DNA of 64,000 nucleotides, taken from NCBI GenBank assembly GCA_018003515.1, contig JAGNDO010000025.1, positions 1 through 64,000 on the forward strand. The letters run 5' to 3'. The first letter of the stretch is position 1; the number at the start of each line of letters is the position of its first letter. The notes beneath the pieces were generated by a model. That model did no database searches. It saw only the letters and a program-made list of their open reading frames with translations, and had not been told where the DNA came from. Source of the DNA: Caldilineaceae bacterium. GTDB taxonomy: Bacteria; Chloroflexota; Anaerolineae; Caldilineales; Caldilineaceae. Shown here piece after piece: positions 1-8,559 of the stretch. Made by a program: the position numbers and the translations under genes.

Positions 1-61
1 GGCCGGCCTTTTCCACCCGCTGACGGGGGGTGAGCAACGTGACGTTGTGAATGAAAAGCAT
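1..61 (-). CDS. Amidohydrolase-like protein, N-terminal fragment (cut by window edge)
   Basis: Only 20 codons are inside the window. The ATG at 61 is preceded on the minus strand by a purine-rich AAAGGAAG about 8 bases upstream, which supports it as a real start. The peptide begins MLFIHNVTLLTPRQRVEKAG, the usual opening of the beta-sandwich half of metal-dependent amidohydrolases such as NagA or D-aminoacylases ('I-x-N-x-x-L-L-T-P'). It lies 47 bases after the ABC permease stop and is probably the next gene of the same operon. A sugar-amine deacetylase would fit the ROK, SIS and Gfo/Idh genes upstream, but 20 residues cannot settle the substrate. Confidence 0.5.
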   Translation of the reverse strand, partial: MLFIHNVTLLTPRQRVEKAG

Positions 62-108
62 GGACGGCTTCCTTTCAAAAGCGCACCGCCGAGGGCGGAG
101 AAATGCTG

Positions 109-927
109 TTATTGCCAGGGCCAGGCCGCGGTGGTGAGGTTGCGGCGGTCAAAGGCGAGGACGGCCAAGCCCAGGAAGGCGACGCCCACGCCCAGGAGGA
201 CGATCAGGTCCACGGTGGACATGCTGCCTTGGGCGATGGAGAGCATGGATCGGTCGTAATATTGGTAGAGGAAGAGGGGCTTGAGGGGTTTGAGGGCGTC
301 CACCAAGGGGACCAGGTTGTTGGCGAAGAAGGTGATGACAACGAAGGCGGTGGCGGCGCTGATGGCGGCTCGGCGGGTGGGCAGATAGGCCCCCAGCCAG
401 AGGCAGATCATCATGTGGGCGAAGGTGATGGGCCAGGCTTCCAGGGCCAGGGTGAAGGCCCGCTGGGGGGTGAGGATGTCTTGATCTAGCAGGGAGCGCA
501 TGGTGGAGACGATCAGGGCGGCGGCCGCGCCGGAGATGGCCAGGATGCCCAGCAGGGCGATACCCAGGGCCAGGGCTTTGATGACCACGACTTGCCAGCG
601 GGTGAGGGGCAGGGTGGCGAAGAGTTCCAGGGTGCCGGCGTCCTCTTCCCCGGCCAGGGTGGCCGTGGCGGAGGTGAGGGCGAAGATGATGGCGAGAAGC
701 GAGAGGAAGTTGAGCACGGTGGAGGCGTAGTAGGCCCCAAAGGGACTCATGTCCATGTTGCCCAGGGATTGGTAGAGGGGGATGTTGTTGAGATTCATGT
801 TCTTCATCTCGGCGGGCAGATAGGGGTAGAAAACCGTGTAGAGGGCCACAAAACCGCTCAAGCCTATGCCCCAGCCGAGGATGGCCCCTCGGCGCACGGT
901 CAACTCGTGGCGCAGAAAACTAAACAT
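109..927 (-). CDS. ABC-2 type transporter permease
   Basis: A 272-residue polytopic membrane protein with about six hydrophobic segments. It starts MFSFLRHELTVRRGAILGW, a typical opening of ABC-2 permeases. An upstream in-frame ATG at 957 is less likely, because the ATG at 927 overlaps the stop of the ATPase gene by 8 bases, the translational coupling expected for an ATPase/permease pair. The sequence LAGEEDAGTLELFATLPLTR is a hallmark of the ABC-2 family (the 'E-x-G-T-L-E-x-L' cytoplasmic loop before a membrane helix). It presumably forms the membrane channel for the ATPase encoded just upstream. The substrate is unknown. Confidence 0.85.
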   Translation of the reverse strand: MFSFLRHELTVRRGAILGWGIGLSGFVALYTVFYPYLPAEMKNMNLNNIPLYQSLGNMDMSPFGAYYASTVLNFLSLLAIIFALTSATATLAGEEDAGTLELFATLPLTRWQVVVIKALALGIALLGILAISGAAAALIVSTMRSLLDQDILTPQRAFTLALEAWPITFAHMMICLWLGAYLPTRRAAISAATAFVVITFFANNLVPLVDALKPLKPLFLYQYYDRSMLSIAQGSMSTVDLIVLLGVGVAFLGLAVLAFDRRNLTTAAWPWQ

Positions 928-1828
928 GGTTGGCCCCCTTGCGACTGTTGCCGCCATAAAAGGCCAGAAAAATGTCCTCCAGGGTGACGGGATGCTCTTC
1001 GATGTCGATGACGCCGATCTGCACGGCGGTGACCATGACGGCTTGCATATTGCGCTGGATTTCCAGGGTGATGGCGGTGCCCTCCCGCCCGATCTCCCGC
1101 ACGCCGTCCAGGTTGAAGGCGTTGGGTGAAGGAGCCTTTTGCAGGCTTAGGCGCAGGCGGCGGAACTGTTGGCCGATCAGGGCGTCCACCCACTCCACGG
1201 CCACCAGTTTGCCGGCGCGGATGATACCCACCCGGTCGCACACGGCTTGGACTTCGGGCAGGATGTGGGAGGAGAAGAAGACCGTGCGCCCCTCGTCCCG
1301 GGTCTCCCGCACCAGTTCCAGGATGGTCTGCTGGACCAGGGGGTCAAGGCCGCTGGTCGGTTCATCCAAAATCAGCAGATCCGGCTTGTGCATCATGGCG
1401 GCCACCAGCCCCACCTTCTGCTTGTTGCCTCGGGAATATTGCTTGAGGTGGCGGCTGGGGTCCAGATCCAGCCGCTCGGTCAACTCGTCCCGGTATTTTT
1501 TGTCCTTCATGCCCCGCACGGATCCCATGACCTCCAAAAACTGGCGACCGGTCAGGGTGTCGGGCAGGCTGAGTTCGCCGGGCAGATAGCCCACCCGCTT
1601 GCGGATCTCTACTCCGTCCGCCCGGCTGTCCAGGCCAAAGATCGATGCCTTGCCCTGATCGGCCCGGATCACGTCCATCAGCACCCGCTGGGTGGTGGTC
1701 TTCCCCGCGCCGTTGGGGCCGAGAAAGCCGAAGACCTCCCCCTGCTCCACGGTCATGGTCACCTCTTCAATGCCCAGGTGACGGCCATAATAGAGGGTCA
1801 GATCCCGGATGTCGATGACGGTTTGCAT
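920..1828 (-). CDS. ABC transporter ATP-binding protein (ABC-2 partner)
   Basis: A 302-residue single-domain ATPase. Walker A is GPNGAGKTT at residues 37-45, a variant signature YSRGNKQK lies around residue 135, and LLILDEPTSGLDP gives Walker B and the D-loop. A C-terminal extension of about 90 residues follows, as in CcmA/NatA-type ATPases that pair with ABC-2 permeases. Its stop overlaps the permease start. The pair follows the sugar oxidoreductases on the same strand, but a palindrome lies between (1850-1930), so it may be transcribed at a lower level. It could be an exporter for a drug or a surface glycan; nothing in the sequence decides. Confidence 0.9.
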   Translation of the reverse strand: MQTVIDIRDLTLYYGRHLGIEEVTMTVEQGEVFGFLGPNGAGKTTTQRVLMDVIRADQGKASIFGLDSRADGVEIRKRVGYLPGELSLPDTLTGRQFLEVMGSVRGMKDKKYRDELTERLDLDPSRHLKQYSRGNKQKVGLVAAMMHKPDLLILDEPTSGLDPLVQQTILELVRETRDEGRTVFFSSHILPEVQAVCDRVGIIRAGKLVAVEWVDALIGQQFRRLRLSLQKAPSPNAFNLDGVREIGREGTAITLEIQRNMQAVMVTAVQIGVIDIEEHPVTLEDIFLAFYGGNSRKGANHV

Positions 1829-1849
1829 GGTGGGTTCCTTTCCAGGAAT

Positions 1850-1930
1850 TCACCACAAAGAACACAGAGAACACAAAGATTTTCTTTTTGAGCTTCTTTT
1901 TCTTTGTGTTCTTTGTGTTCTTTGTGGTGA
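1850..1930. repeat. Palindromic intergenic element, CACAAAGAACAC family
   Basis: Two 30-base arms (1850-1879 and 1901-1930) are inverted copies with one mismatch, built from reiterated CACAAAGAA units. The element sits between the end of the Gfo/Idh gene (stop at 1961) and the start of the ABC ATPase. A degenerate relative occurs at 48418-48507. Confidence 0.85.
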
Positions 1931-1960
1931 AAATTATTTCGTCCTGCCAGATCAGACGTT

Positions 1961-2962
1961 TCAGGCGATGGCCACCGGCACACCCAATTCCGCGGACCGG
2001 TACGCGGCCAAGACGATTTCCGTGGCCCGCAGACCGTCCAGGCCGGTGACAGCGGGGGGACGCCCCGCCCGCACGGCGGCGACAAATTCGTCGATCATGG
2101 CCTGGTTGGGGTCGGATCCCCAGTAGGCCCAGGCCATGTGCCGGGCCGGGTTGCCGTGGACAGTCAGGTTCTGGCGGAAGGGGTCGGTGAGGATCACGCC
2201 GTCGTCGCCCACGATCTCCATGGTCATCCCGCCCCAGGTGGGGAAGAGGCGGGGGCGGCTCCAACTGCAATCGATGCTGGCGAAGATGCCGTTGGCAAAG
2301 GTGAGCATGATCAAGCCGCCGGTCTCCACCTCCACCTCGTCGGCGTGCATGATACGGTTGAACTGGGCGTAGACTTCGGTAATTTCGCTGCCCAAGATCC
2401 AACGCAGGATATCGGCCAGATGGACGATGTGGTCCATCCCAGCGCCGCCGCCGGCCAGAGCCTTGTCCACAAACCAGGCTCGGTGATGGCTGGGGTTCTG
2501 GCCTTGATTTGTGGTGTTGAAGGCCCGCAACGCGCCCACGGCCCCTTGGTCCAAGGCGAATTTCACCTCAACCAAGGGGGCGCTGAAACGCATGGGGAAG
2601 GCGGTCATCAGCGTCACCCCAGCCTGGGCACAGGCATCAATCATAGCCTGGGCATCTTCCGCCGTGGTGGCCAGGGGCTTCTCGCACAGGACATGCACCC
2701 CGGCGGCCGCGGCCATCTCCACCAGAGGCCGGTGCCGGGTGTTTTCCGAGCAGACCACCACCGCGTCCGCGTCGGCCAAGAGGGCGGCATAGTCGGCATA
2801 GAGTTTGGTGTCGAATTTGGCGGCGAAATCCTGGCCGCGCTGGATGTCATCCTCGTCGGCGATGCCGATCATCTCCACACCGGGGACGGCCCGCAGATTG
2901 CCCACATAGCTGTCCGCATGAAGATGGGCCACGTTCATGATGCCGATGTGTAGATTGCTCAT
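1961..2962 (-). CDS. Gfo/Idh/MocA-family NAD(P)-dependent oxidoreductase
   Basis: A 333-residue enzyme of the glucose-fructose oxidoreductase / inositol dehydrogenase family, with an N-terminal Rossmann fold and a C-terminal alpha/beta dimerisation domain. The family EKP motif is present (VLCEKPLATT, about residue 94), as is the substrate-side segment GGGAGMDHIVHLADILRW (about residue 175). The dinucleotide loop GIMNVAHLHADSY lacks the usual GxGxxG, as in some distant family members. Its ATG overlaps the stop of the second oxidoreductase by 4 bases, so the two are translationally coupled and probably act on the sugar imported by the upstream ABC system. The cofactor and substrate cannot be read from the sequence. 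Confidence 0.85.
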   Translation of the reverse strand: MSNLHIGIMNVAHLHADSYVGNLRAVPGVEMIGIADEDDIQRGQDFAAKFDTKLYADYAALLADADAVVVCSENTRHRPLVEMAAAAGVHVLCEKPLATTAEDAQAMIDACAQAGVTLMTAFPMRFSAPLVEVKFALDQGAVGALRAFNTTNQGQNPSHHRAWFVDKALAGGGAGMDHIVHLADILRWILGSEITEVYAQFNRIMHADEVEVETGGLIMLTFANGIFASIDCSWSRPRLFPTWGGMTMEIVGDDGVILTDPFRQNLTVHGNPARHMAWAYWGSDPNQAMIDEFVAAVRAGRPPAVTGLDGLRATEIVLAAYRSAELGVPVAIA

Positions 2963-3936
2963 GCGTTCACCTCCGGGGCGATGGTCACGGGCTGGCCCGT
3001 TTTGGCGGATTCCAGGACGGCCAAGGCCAGTCGCACCGCGGCCACCCCCTCGCCGCCGGGGACGGGGACCGGCTTGTCGTGGATCACGGCGTCGTAAAAG
3101 GCCTTAATTTCGGTGGTGTACGGGCTTTCGCTCAACGGGCTGCCGGCCACGGGGATGTCGGGACCGTCTCCGCCGCGGCGGTGCAGATGCAGGCTGACCG
3201 GGGCGGTGCTTTCGGAGTCGCAGGTGATCAGTCCCTTCTCCCCGGCGATCTCGAAGGCGGTGCGGAAGGTGGGGGGCGGATAGGCCCACGAGCCGGTGAC
3301 GTGGCTGATGGCCCCGGAGACGTGGGTGAGGATGGCCAGGGCGTGGGTGCCCGTGCTTTTGGCGAAAACCTGGGTGACGGGTCCGGCCACCCAGCGGGCG
3401 TAGTCCAGATCGTGGATCATCAGATCCAGCACCATGCCGCCGGACTTGGCGTCGTCCAGAAACCAGTTGTCCGCCGCCTTTTTGGGCTGGAAGGATTCCC
3501 GGCTCAGGCGGATGACCCCGGGGCGACCGATCTCCCCGGCCATCACCCGGCGGTGGGCCTGGGCATAGTCGGGGAAGAAGCGCACCACGTGGGCCACCAT
3601 CAGCTTGACCCCGGCGGCTTCGCAGGCGGTGGTCATCTCCTGGGCTTGTTCCAACGTGCGGCCCAAAGGTTTTTCGCACAGGATATGTTTGCCCGCGCCG
3701 GCGGCTTGGATCACCAATTCAAAATGGCGATGGGTGGGCGCGCAGATGTCCACGATGTCCACATCATTCAGCATGGCGGCCAGATCCGGGTAGAGTTGGC
3801 CGCCATATTTGGCAATCAAGGCTTCGGCTTCGTCCGGGGCCTTGGTGACAAACCCGGCGATCTGGGCGTCGGTCTGCGCCCAGCCCGCGGCGTGGGTCGA
3901 TCCCATGAAGCCCGTGCCGACAATTCCGATACGCAT
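2959..3936 (-). CDS. Gfo/Idh/MocA-family oxidoreductase (second, coupled copy)
   Basis: A 325-residue oxidoreductase with a clear Rossmann motif GIVGTGFMGSTHA at the N-terminus, the EKP motif (HILCEKPLGRTL) and the DLMIHDLDYARW segment typical of substrate-binding residues. The ATG at 3936 was chosen although the frame stays open to 4032, because the extra residues (RYTILDILS) are translated from the palindromic repeat 3981-4043. It is only distantly similar to the next gene, so the pair probably performs successive or reciprocal oxidation and reduction of a sugar or inositol derivative. This is inference from the family and the operon position. Confidence 0.88.
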   Translation of the reverse strand: MRIGIVGTGFMGSTHAAGWAQTDAQIAGFVTKAPDEAEALIAKYGGQLYPDLAAMLNDVDIVDICAPTHRHFELVIQAAGAGKHILCEKPLGRTLEQAQEMTTACEAAGVKLMVAHVVRFFPDYAQAHRRVMAGEIGRPGVIRLSRESFQPKKAADNWFLDDAKSGGMVLDLMIHDLDYARWVAGPVTQVFAKSTGTHALAILTHVSGAISHVTGSWAYPPPTFRTAFEIAGEKGLITCDSESTAPVSLHLHRRGGDGPDIPVAGSPLSESPYTTEIKAFYDAVIHDKPVPVPGGEGVAAVRLALAVLESAKTGQPVTIAPEVNA

Positions 3937-3980
3937 GGGTAAGTTAGTCCTTTCTGGCGAATGGGAAAGGCTGGAAAGAA

Positions 3981-4043
3981 TATCGAGTATCGTGTATCGA
4001 GTATTGGTTTGTGCATCCAATACTCGATACACGATACTCGATA
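3981..4043. repeat. Palindromic element, GTATCGAGTATCGTG family (copy 1)
   Basis: Perfect 27-base inverted arms (3981-4007 and 4017-4043) around a 9-base loop. The element ends 2 bases from the malG stop codon. Relatives lie at 35920-35969 and 47434-47534. As RNA it would form a strong hairpin directly after the permease message. Confidence 0.95.
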
Positions 4044-4045
4044 CG

Positions 4046-4894
4046 TTATTTCACCGCCCCCGCGGTCAGGCCGCTGATGAGTTGGCGGGAGAAGATGACG
4101 TAGAGGATGAAGACGGGCAGCATGGCCAGGGTGAGGGAGGCCAGGACCGCGTTCCAGTCGCTGACGAATTGGCCCAGGAATTGCTGGGTGCCCAGGGTGA
4201 TGGTCTTCTTGGCCTCGCCGGGGGCCAGGATCAGGGGGAACCAGAGGTCGTTCCAGACCGGGATCATGGTGAAGACGGCCACCGTGGCGATGGCCGGGCG
4301 AACCATAGGCAGGATCAGACCGAAGACTCGGTATTCGTTGGCCCCGTCCATGCGGGCGGCGTCTTTCAGTTCACGGGGGACTTGGCGCATGAACTGTTGC
4401 AGGATGAAGATGGTGAGGGGGAGTCCCATGGCCGTGTAAACCAGGATCAGGGCGGTCAGGGTGTTGATCAGCCCCATGGCCACGACTAAACGCAGGATAC
4501 TCACCGTGCCCAGGCGGATGGGGATCATGATGCCCAGGGCCAGGTAGAGGGCCATGAAGGCGTTGCCGGGAAACTCATATTCCGAGAGGGCATAGGCGGC
4601 CATGGACCCAGTCAGCAAAATCAGGGCCATGGTGATCAGGGTGACGGTCAAGCTGTTGCCCAGATAGGAGACAAAATTGGAGCGGGCCAACACGGTCTCA
4701 AAGCCGCCCAGGCTGAAGGCTTCGTTGATGGGCAGGGCATAGGGCGTGTTGAAAATCGCCCGCCGACTTTTGAAGGCGTTGATCACGGTCAAATAGATGG
4801 GGAAGAGGGAGAGCAGGGTAAAAAAGGTCAGCACCACATAGGGCACAGCCGGGCCAATGGTGCGCTGGTACCAGGACGTTCGGATTTTTTGCAT
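4046..4894 (-). CDS. Sugar ABC transporter permease, MalG type
   Basis: A 282-residue inner-membrane permease with six predicted membrane segments. The EAA loop that contacts the ATPase is DAARMDGANEYRVFGLILPM. The second of two adjacent ATGs (4894) is preferred because it leaves a 6-7 base gap to GGGGAG, while the first (4900) directly abuts it. It pairs with the MalF-type permease upstream, whose stop lies 11 bases away. No MsmX/UgpC-type ATPase is encoded nearby, so the importer probably uses a shared ATPase encoded elsewhere. Confidence 0.92.
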   Translation of the reverse strand: MQKIRTSWYQRTIGPAVPYVVLTFFTLLSLFPIYLTVINAFKSRRAIFNTPYALPINEAFSLGGFETVLARSNFVSYLGNSLTVTLITMALILLTGSMAAYALSEYEFPGNAFMALYLALGIMIPIRLGTVSILRLVVAMGLINTLTALILVYTAMGLPLTIFILQQFMRQVPRELKDAARMDGANEYRVFGLILPMVRPAIATVAVFTMIPVWNDLWFPLILAPGEAKKTITLGTQQFLGQFVSDWNAVLASLTLAMLPVFILYVIFSRQLISGLTAGAVK

Positions 4895-4905
4895 GGGCAT
4901 CTCCC

Positions 4906-5847
4906 CTATAGCTCGTAGGTCTGAACCCGACGCTGCCAGGCAAACATATAGAGCAGCACACCGGCCAAGATGATCAGGAACATCATGGTGGCGACGGTCG
5001 CCCCCATGGTCGGGTTGCCAAGCTGGAGTTGGTTGCCAAAGAAGGTGCGATAGAAGAGGGTGCCCAGGATATCCGTGGAGAAATTGGGCCCGGCCAGCGC
5101 GCCTTGGGTGGTGTAGATCAGGTCAAAGGCGTTGAAGTTGCCCACATAGGTCAAAATGGTGACGATGCCCACCGTGGGCAGGATCAGGGGAAACTTGATG
5201 CGCCAGAACGCGGTCCACATGGACGCCCCATCCACCCTGGCCGCCTCGATCAACTCGTCGGGGATGCTGATCAGGGAGGCGTAAAAGAGCATCATGGGGA
5301 TGCCGATAAATTGCCAGACCGAGATCAGGGACAAGGTGATCAGGGCCGGGCCTTGCAGACCTAGCCAGGGCCTGAACAGGGATTCCAGCCCCACCGCCCC
5401 CAACATGCCTTCGGCCACGCCCCACAAGGGGCTGAGGATCAGCTGCCAGATAAAGCCCACGATCACAAAAGAGAGCATGGTGGGCATAAAGAAGATCGTG
5501 CGAAAAATGCCCCGGCCCCGGGTGGTGGCTTGGGCCAGCAAGGCCGCCAAGAGCAGCCCCACGGGATTTTGCACGGCCATATTCACGGCAAAAAAGATAA
5601 AATTATTGCGCAACGCCCCCCAAAACCGGGGCGACCACAGGGAATCGGTCAACAACGTGACATAGTTGCCAAAGCCCACAAACGCCTCCTGCCCTGGCCC
5701 CACGGAGGTGAAAAAGCTCAGGCGCAGAGAATCGGCCAGGGGATAGATCATAAACAGGGTATAGATCAACGTGGCCGGGGCCAAAAAGACCAGAATGTGG
5801 GTCGGGAAGGGCTTGCGCCCCCGTTTTGTGTGTGTAGATTGGCTCAT
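4906..5847 (-). CDS. Sugar ABC transporter permease, MalF type
   Basis: A 313-residue permease. A short cytoplasmic N-terminus rich in Lys and Arg is followed by six membrane segments. The EAA motif is EAARVDGASMWTAFWRIKFP. Start choice is supported by GAGGGGGAAAG just upstream. It forms the heteromeric channel with the next gene. A stable palindrome (5865-5944) separates it from the solute-binding-protein gene, the same place where repeat elements adjust binding-protein/permease stoichiometry in enterobacterial mal operons. Confidence 0.92.
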   Translation of the reverse strand: MSQSTHTKRGRKPFPTHILVFLAPATLIYTLFMIYPLADSLRLSFFTSVGPGQEAFVGFGNYVTLLTDSLWSPRFWGALRNNFIFFAVNMAVQNPVGLLLAALLAQATTRGRGIFRTIFFMPTMLSFVIVGFIWQLILSPLWGVAEGMLGAVGLESLFRPWLGLQGPALITLSLISVWQFIGIPMMLFYASLISIPDELIEAARVDGASMWTAFWRIKFPLILPTVGIVTILTYVGNFNAFDLIYTTQGALAGPNFSTDILGTLFYRTFFGNQLQLGNPTMGATVATMMFLIILAGVLLYMFAWQRRVQTYEL

Positions 5848-5864
5848 CTTTCCCCCTCTTTTTT

Positions 5865-5944
5865 GAAGGGGTGAAGGGGTGAGCGGGTGAAGGGGTGAAC
5901 CACGTTCATCACCCCCTCACCCCTTCACCCCTTCACCCGTTCAC
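5865..5944. repeat. Palindrome of GGGGTGAA units between binding-protein and permease genes
   Basis: An arm of reiterated GAAGGGGTGA (5865-5900) faces its complement (5904-5944) across a loop of about 3 bases. The right edge is 1 base from the solute-binding-protein stop (5946). It would form a very stable RNA stem protecting the upstream message. Confidence 0.92.
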
Positions 5945-5945
5945 A

Positions 5946-7283
5946 CTACTGCTGCGGCGCGTACCACACCTCAAGACCGGCCTGGATCTGCTCGGCGGCC
6001 TGGGTGGGGGTCATGTCACCGTTGATGACCTGGGCGCTTACGTTCCACAGGTCGTTCTCCATGTTCGGCTCACCACGGGAGAGGATCTGGTAGCTGTTGC
6101 GGATGGTGCTCTCGCACTGGCCGCGCCAGTCCAGGAACTCCTGGGCCAGGGGGTCGGCCAGGGTGATGGCATGGTCGGAGAGGCTGAAGAAGCCGGGCAG
6201 GGCGTTGCTATACAGCTCGGCAAACTCGGACCCGGTCATCCATTCCAAGAAGGTCTTGGCGGCCTCAGGATGGGCGCTCTTGGGGTTCAAGCCCAGGGCG
6301 ATGTCCGTGTGGTCGCTGATGTAGCAGGTGTCCCCGGCGTTGACCACGGGCGGATAGAAGGCACCCATAGCGAAGTCGGCCTGGCTGTTGAAGAGGGAGA
6401 TCTCCCAAGAGCCGGTCGGATAGATGGCGGCCTTGCCCAGGGTGAAGAGATTCTGGCTGTCCGGGTAGGTCTGGGCCTCGAAACCGTTGGCCAGATAGGG
6501 GCCCCACTTGGCCAGTTCGTCCCACACGGCCACATACTGGGGATCCGTGACCTTCTCGGTGCCAGCGATCAGCCCTTGGCGACCGGCCTCACCACCCCAA
6601 TAGTTGGGGCCGATGTTCTGGAAACCCATTGTGGCGGCTTCCCACTGGTCCGCGGTGCCCATGTCCATGGCGGTGTAGGTGCCGTCGGCCTTGATGGCGT
6701 CCAATACGGCGTAGAACTCGTCCACCGTGGTCGGCTCGGCCAGACCCAGGGCGGCGAAGGCGTCCGCATTGTAGATGAAGCCGTGGATCACAGAGGCCAT
6801 TGGCACACAGAAGACATTGGAGCCGTCATCCGTGACCCAAGCGCTCTTGGCCACATCACTGAAGTTGTCCAGCCCGGCCAAGTCGTTGAGCGAAGCCAGG
6901 TAGCCTTGGTCGTAGAGGGCCAAGGAGGTGTCGAAGGGGCGACAGGTGATCAGATCCCCTGCGGTGCCGCCTTCCAGCTTGGCGTTGAGGGCGGCGTTGT
7001 ACTCGGCCGGGGCGGACGGGGCGAAGATCACCTCGATCTCCGGGTGGACGGCGTTGAAGGCGGGAATGATGCTGTCCTGCCAGATGGCCAGATCATCGTT
7101 GCGCCAACTCTCGATGGTGATGGTGGCCTTCTCGGCTGCTGGGGCGGCTACCTCGGCGGCTGCGGGCGCAGCAGCTTCCTCGGCGGCTGGGGCGGCGGCG
7201 GGGGTGGTGGCCGGTGCCGGTGCAGCACAACCCACAACCACCAACGCCAGAATCAACAACAAAATGCTAATCTTTTTCGACAT
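5946..7283 (-). CDS. Sugar-binding lipoprotein of ABC importer
   Basis: A 445-residue family-1-type extracellular solute-binding protein. The N-terminus is a lipoprotein signal with lipobox VVGC (Cys19), followed by an Ala/Pro/Thr/Glu-rich linker to about residue 50 that lifts the domain off the membrane, and then the two-lobed binding domain. Typical segments include GDLITCRPFDTS and GSWEISLFNSQADFAMGAFY. A strong AGGAGG precedes the start. It delivers substrate to the MalF/MalG permeases that follow. The neighbouring ROK kinase, SIS protein and Gfo/Idh enzymes suggest a monosaccharide or amino sugar, but specificity cannot be assigned. Confidence 0.93.
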   Translation of the reverse strand: MSKKISILLLILALVVVGCAAPAPATTPAAAPAAEEAAAPAAAEVAAPAAEKATITIESWRNDDLAIWQDSIIPAFNAVHPEIEVIFAPSAPAEYNAALNAKLEGGTAGDLITCRPFDTSLALYDQGYLASLNDLAGLDNFSDVAKSAWVTDDGSNVFCVPMASVIHGFIYNADAFAALGLAEPTTVDEFYAVLDAIKADGTYTAMDMGTADQWEAATMGFQNIGPNYWGGEAGRQGLIAGTEKVTDPQYVAVWDELAKWGPYLANGFEAQTYPDSQNLFTLGKAAIYPTGSWEISLFNSQADFAMGAFYPPVVNAGDTCYISDHTDIALGLNPKSAHPEAAKTFLEWMTGSEFAELYSNALPGFFSLSDHAITLADPLAQEFLDWRGQCESTIRNSYQILSRGEPNMENDLWNVSAQVINGDMTPTQAAEQIQAGLEVWYAPQQ

Positions 7284-7401
7284 ACGGTGTTTCCTCCTGT
7301 TGGGAATGGAAAAGAAAAACGACGGTTATCCTACGTTGATCGTACCCTGGGGCCAAACCACCTGCGTGCCTTGGGTGCGACCATCTGATTATTAAAGCCT
7401 C

Positions 7402-7504
7402 TACGCTCGTTCCCACGCTCCGCGTGGGAACGCCCTCGGACGCTCTGCGTCCCGTGACGGCGCAGAGCGCCGAACAGCCACTCCCACGCGGAGCGTGGGA
7501 GCGA
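7402..7504. repeat. Palindromic element, CTCGTTCCCACGCTCCGCG family
   Basis: Two self-complementary blocks (about 7405-7432 and 7480-7501) share the core CCCACGC-GGAGCGTGGGA in opposite orientation, with a central GACGCTCTGCGTCCC / GGCGCAGAGC stem. Elements with this core are dispersed in many bacterial genomes (from general knowledge). It ends 4 bases from the ROK kinase stop at 7509. Confidence 0.85.
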
Positions 7505-7508
7505 GATG

Positions 7509-8453
7509 TCACGCCTGCCACACCAAACACGCCGCGCCCAAGGCCGACGACGCCAGCCGAGACGGGCGAATGGCCAATCGATCCGCCGCGCCGGGGAGGA
7601 CGCGCCGGGCCAGTTCCCGCCGGGCCAGGGGGACAATCTGGTCGAAGGCGGTGCGTCCGGTGCCGCCGCCGATCACGATCAGGGCCGGGTCCATCAGGGC
7701 CACGTTGACGGCCAGGGCCATGCCCAGCCAGCGGCCCATCTCCGCCACCGCGGCGTGGGCCAGGGCATCCCCGGCCAGAGCCCCGGCCAGGATATTGCCC
7801 ACGGAGAGGTCGGATCCCAGGGACAAAGCCGTGGGCAGATCGCCCCCGGCGGCCAGTTCTCGAACCGTCGCCATCAACCCCGGCCCGGAGAGGACCGTCT
7901 CGGCGCAGCCATGTTGACCGCAGGCGCAGAGCCGCCCGTCCGGGTCCAGCACCAAATGGCCGATCTCGCCGCCCGTGTGATGCGCGCCGATCACCAATCG
8001 GCCATCGCTGACAATCCCCCCGCCCAGGCCGGAGCCGATGCCCAGATAGACGCAATCCCGCTCACCCTGGGCGGCCCCGAAGAAGATTTCGCCCAGGATT
8101 TCGGCGTTGGCGTCCTTGGCAATGCGGACTGGCAGCCCATTGTCCAGCCGCCGAGCGATGCCCCCGGCCAAATCCACCACATCCCAGCCCAGGTTGGCCG
8201 CGGCGGAGACTGTGCCCGCTGTGGGATCCACCCGGCCAGGGGAGCCGATACCGATCCCGGCCACGGGGCCGGGGGCTTGGATCATGACCTCACGGATGGC
8301 CTGGGCCATGCGGTCCATGACCGACGCTGGGCCGTCCTGGGGCAGGGTGGGCAAGCGGGTTTCGGCCAGGATCGCCCCGGCCCGGTCCGCCAAGACCACG
8401 GCGATCTTCGTGGCCCCCATATCCACCCCAATTGCCAAGTTCAGAACAGCCAT
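7509..8453 (-). CDS. ROK-family sugar kinase
   Basis: A 314-residue ROK-family protein without a DNA-binding domain, hence probably a kinase for glucose, fructose or an N-acetylated amino sugar. The phosphate-1 motif GVDMGATKIAVVLADR opens the protein. The ROK zinc-binding signature CACGQHGCAETVLSG is present, together with HTGGEIGHLVLDPDG carrying the zinc His and substrate residues. It sits between the solute-binding protein and SIS genes, so it probably phosphorylates the imported sugar in the cytoplasm. Palindromes flank the gene on both sides. Confidence 0.88.
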   Translation of the reverse strand: MAVLNLAIGVDMGATKIAVVLADRAGAILAETRLPTLPQDGPASVMDRMAQAIREVMIQAPGPVAGIGIGSPGRVDPTAGTVSAAANLGWDVVDLAGGIARRLDNGLPVRIAKDANAEILGEIFFGAAQGERDCVYLGIGSGLGGGIVSDGRLVIGAHHTGGEIGHLVLDPDGRLCACGQHGCAETVLSGPGLMATVRELAAGGDLPTALSLGSDLSVGNILAGALAGDALAHAAVAEMGRWLGMALAVNVALMDPALIVIGGGTGRTAFDQIVPLARRELARRVLPGAADRLAIRPSRLASSALGAACLVWQA

Positions 8454-8480
8454 AGATCGGTCTCCGGCTTAAGGGATCAT

Positions 8481-8549
8481 CCACGAATCTTCACGAATCT
8501 GCACGAATCTTTTTCTTTTTGATTCGTGCAGATTTGTGAAGATTCGTGG
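8481..8549. repeat. Palindromic element, CCACGAATCTTCACGAATC family (copy 1)
   Basis: 29-base arms (8481-8509 and 8521-8549) with one mismatch and an 11-base T-rich loop, each arm made of three CACGAATCT units. It lies 10 bases from the SIS-gene stop. Other copies are at 35258-35307 and 44119-44193. Confidence 0.93.
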
Positions 8550-8559
8550 ATTTTTTTAT

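Noticed and set aside
592-987. Long plus-strand frames across the minus-strand operons
   Set aside because: These are antisense shadows of real genes, rich in Gly/Arg/His from high-GC codon complement, with no family similarity.
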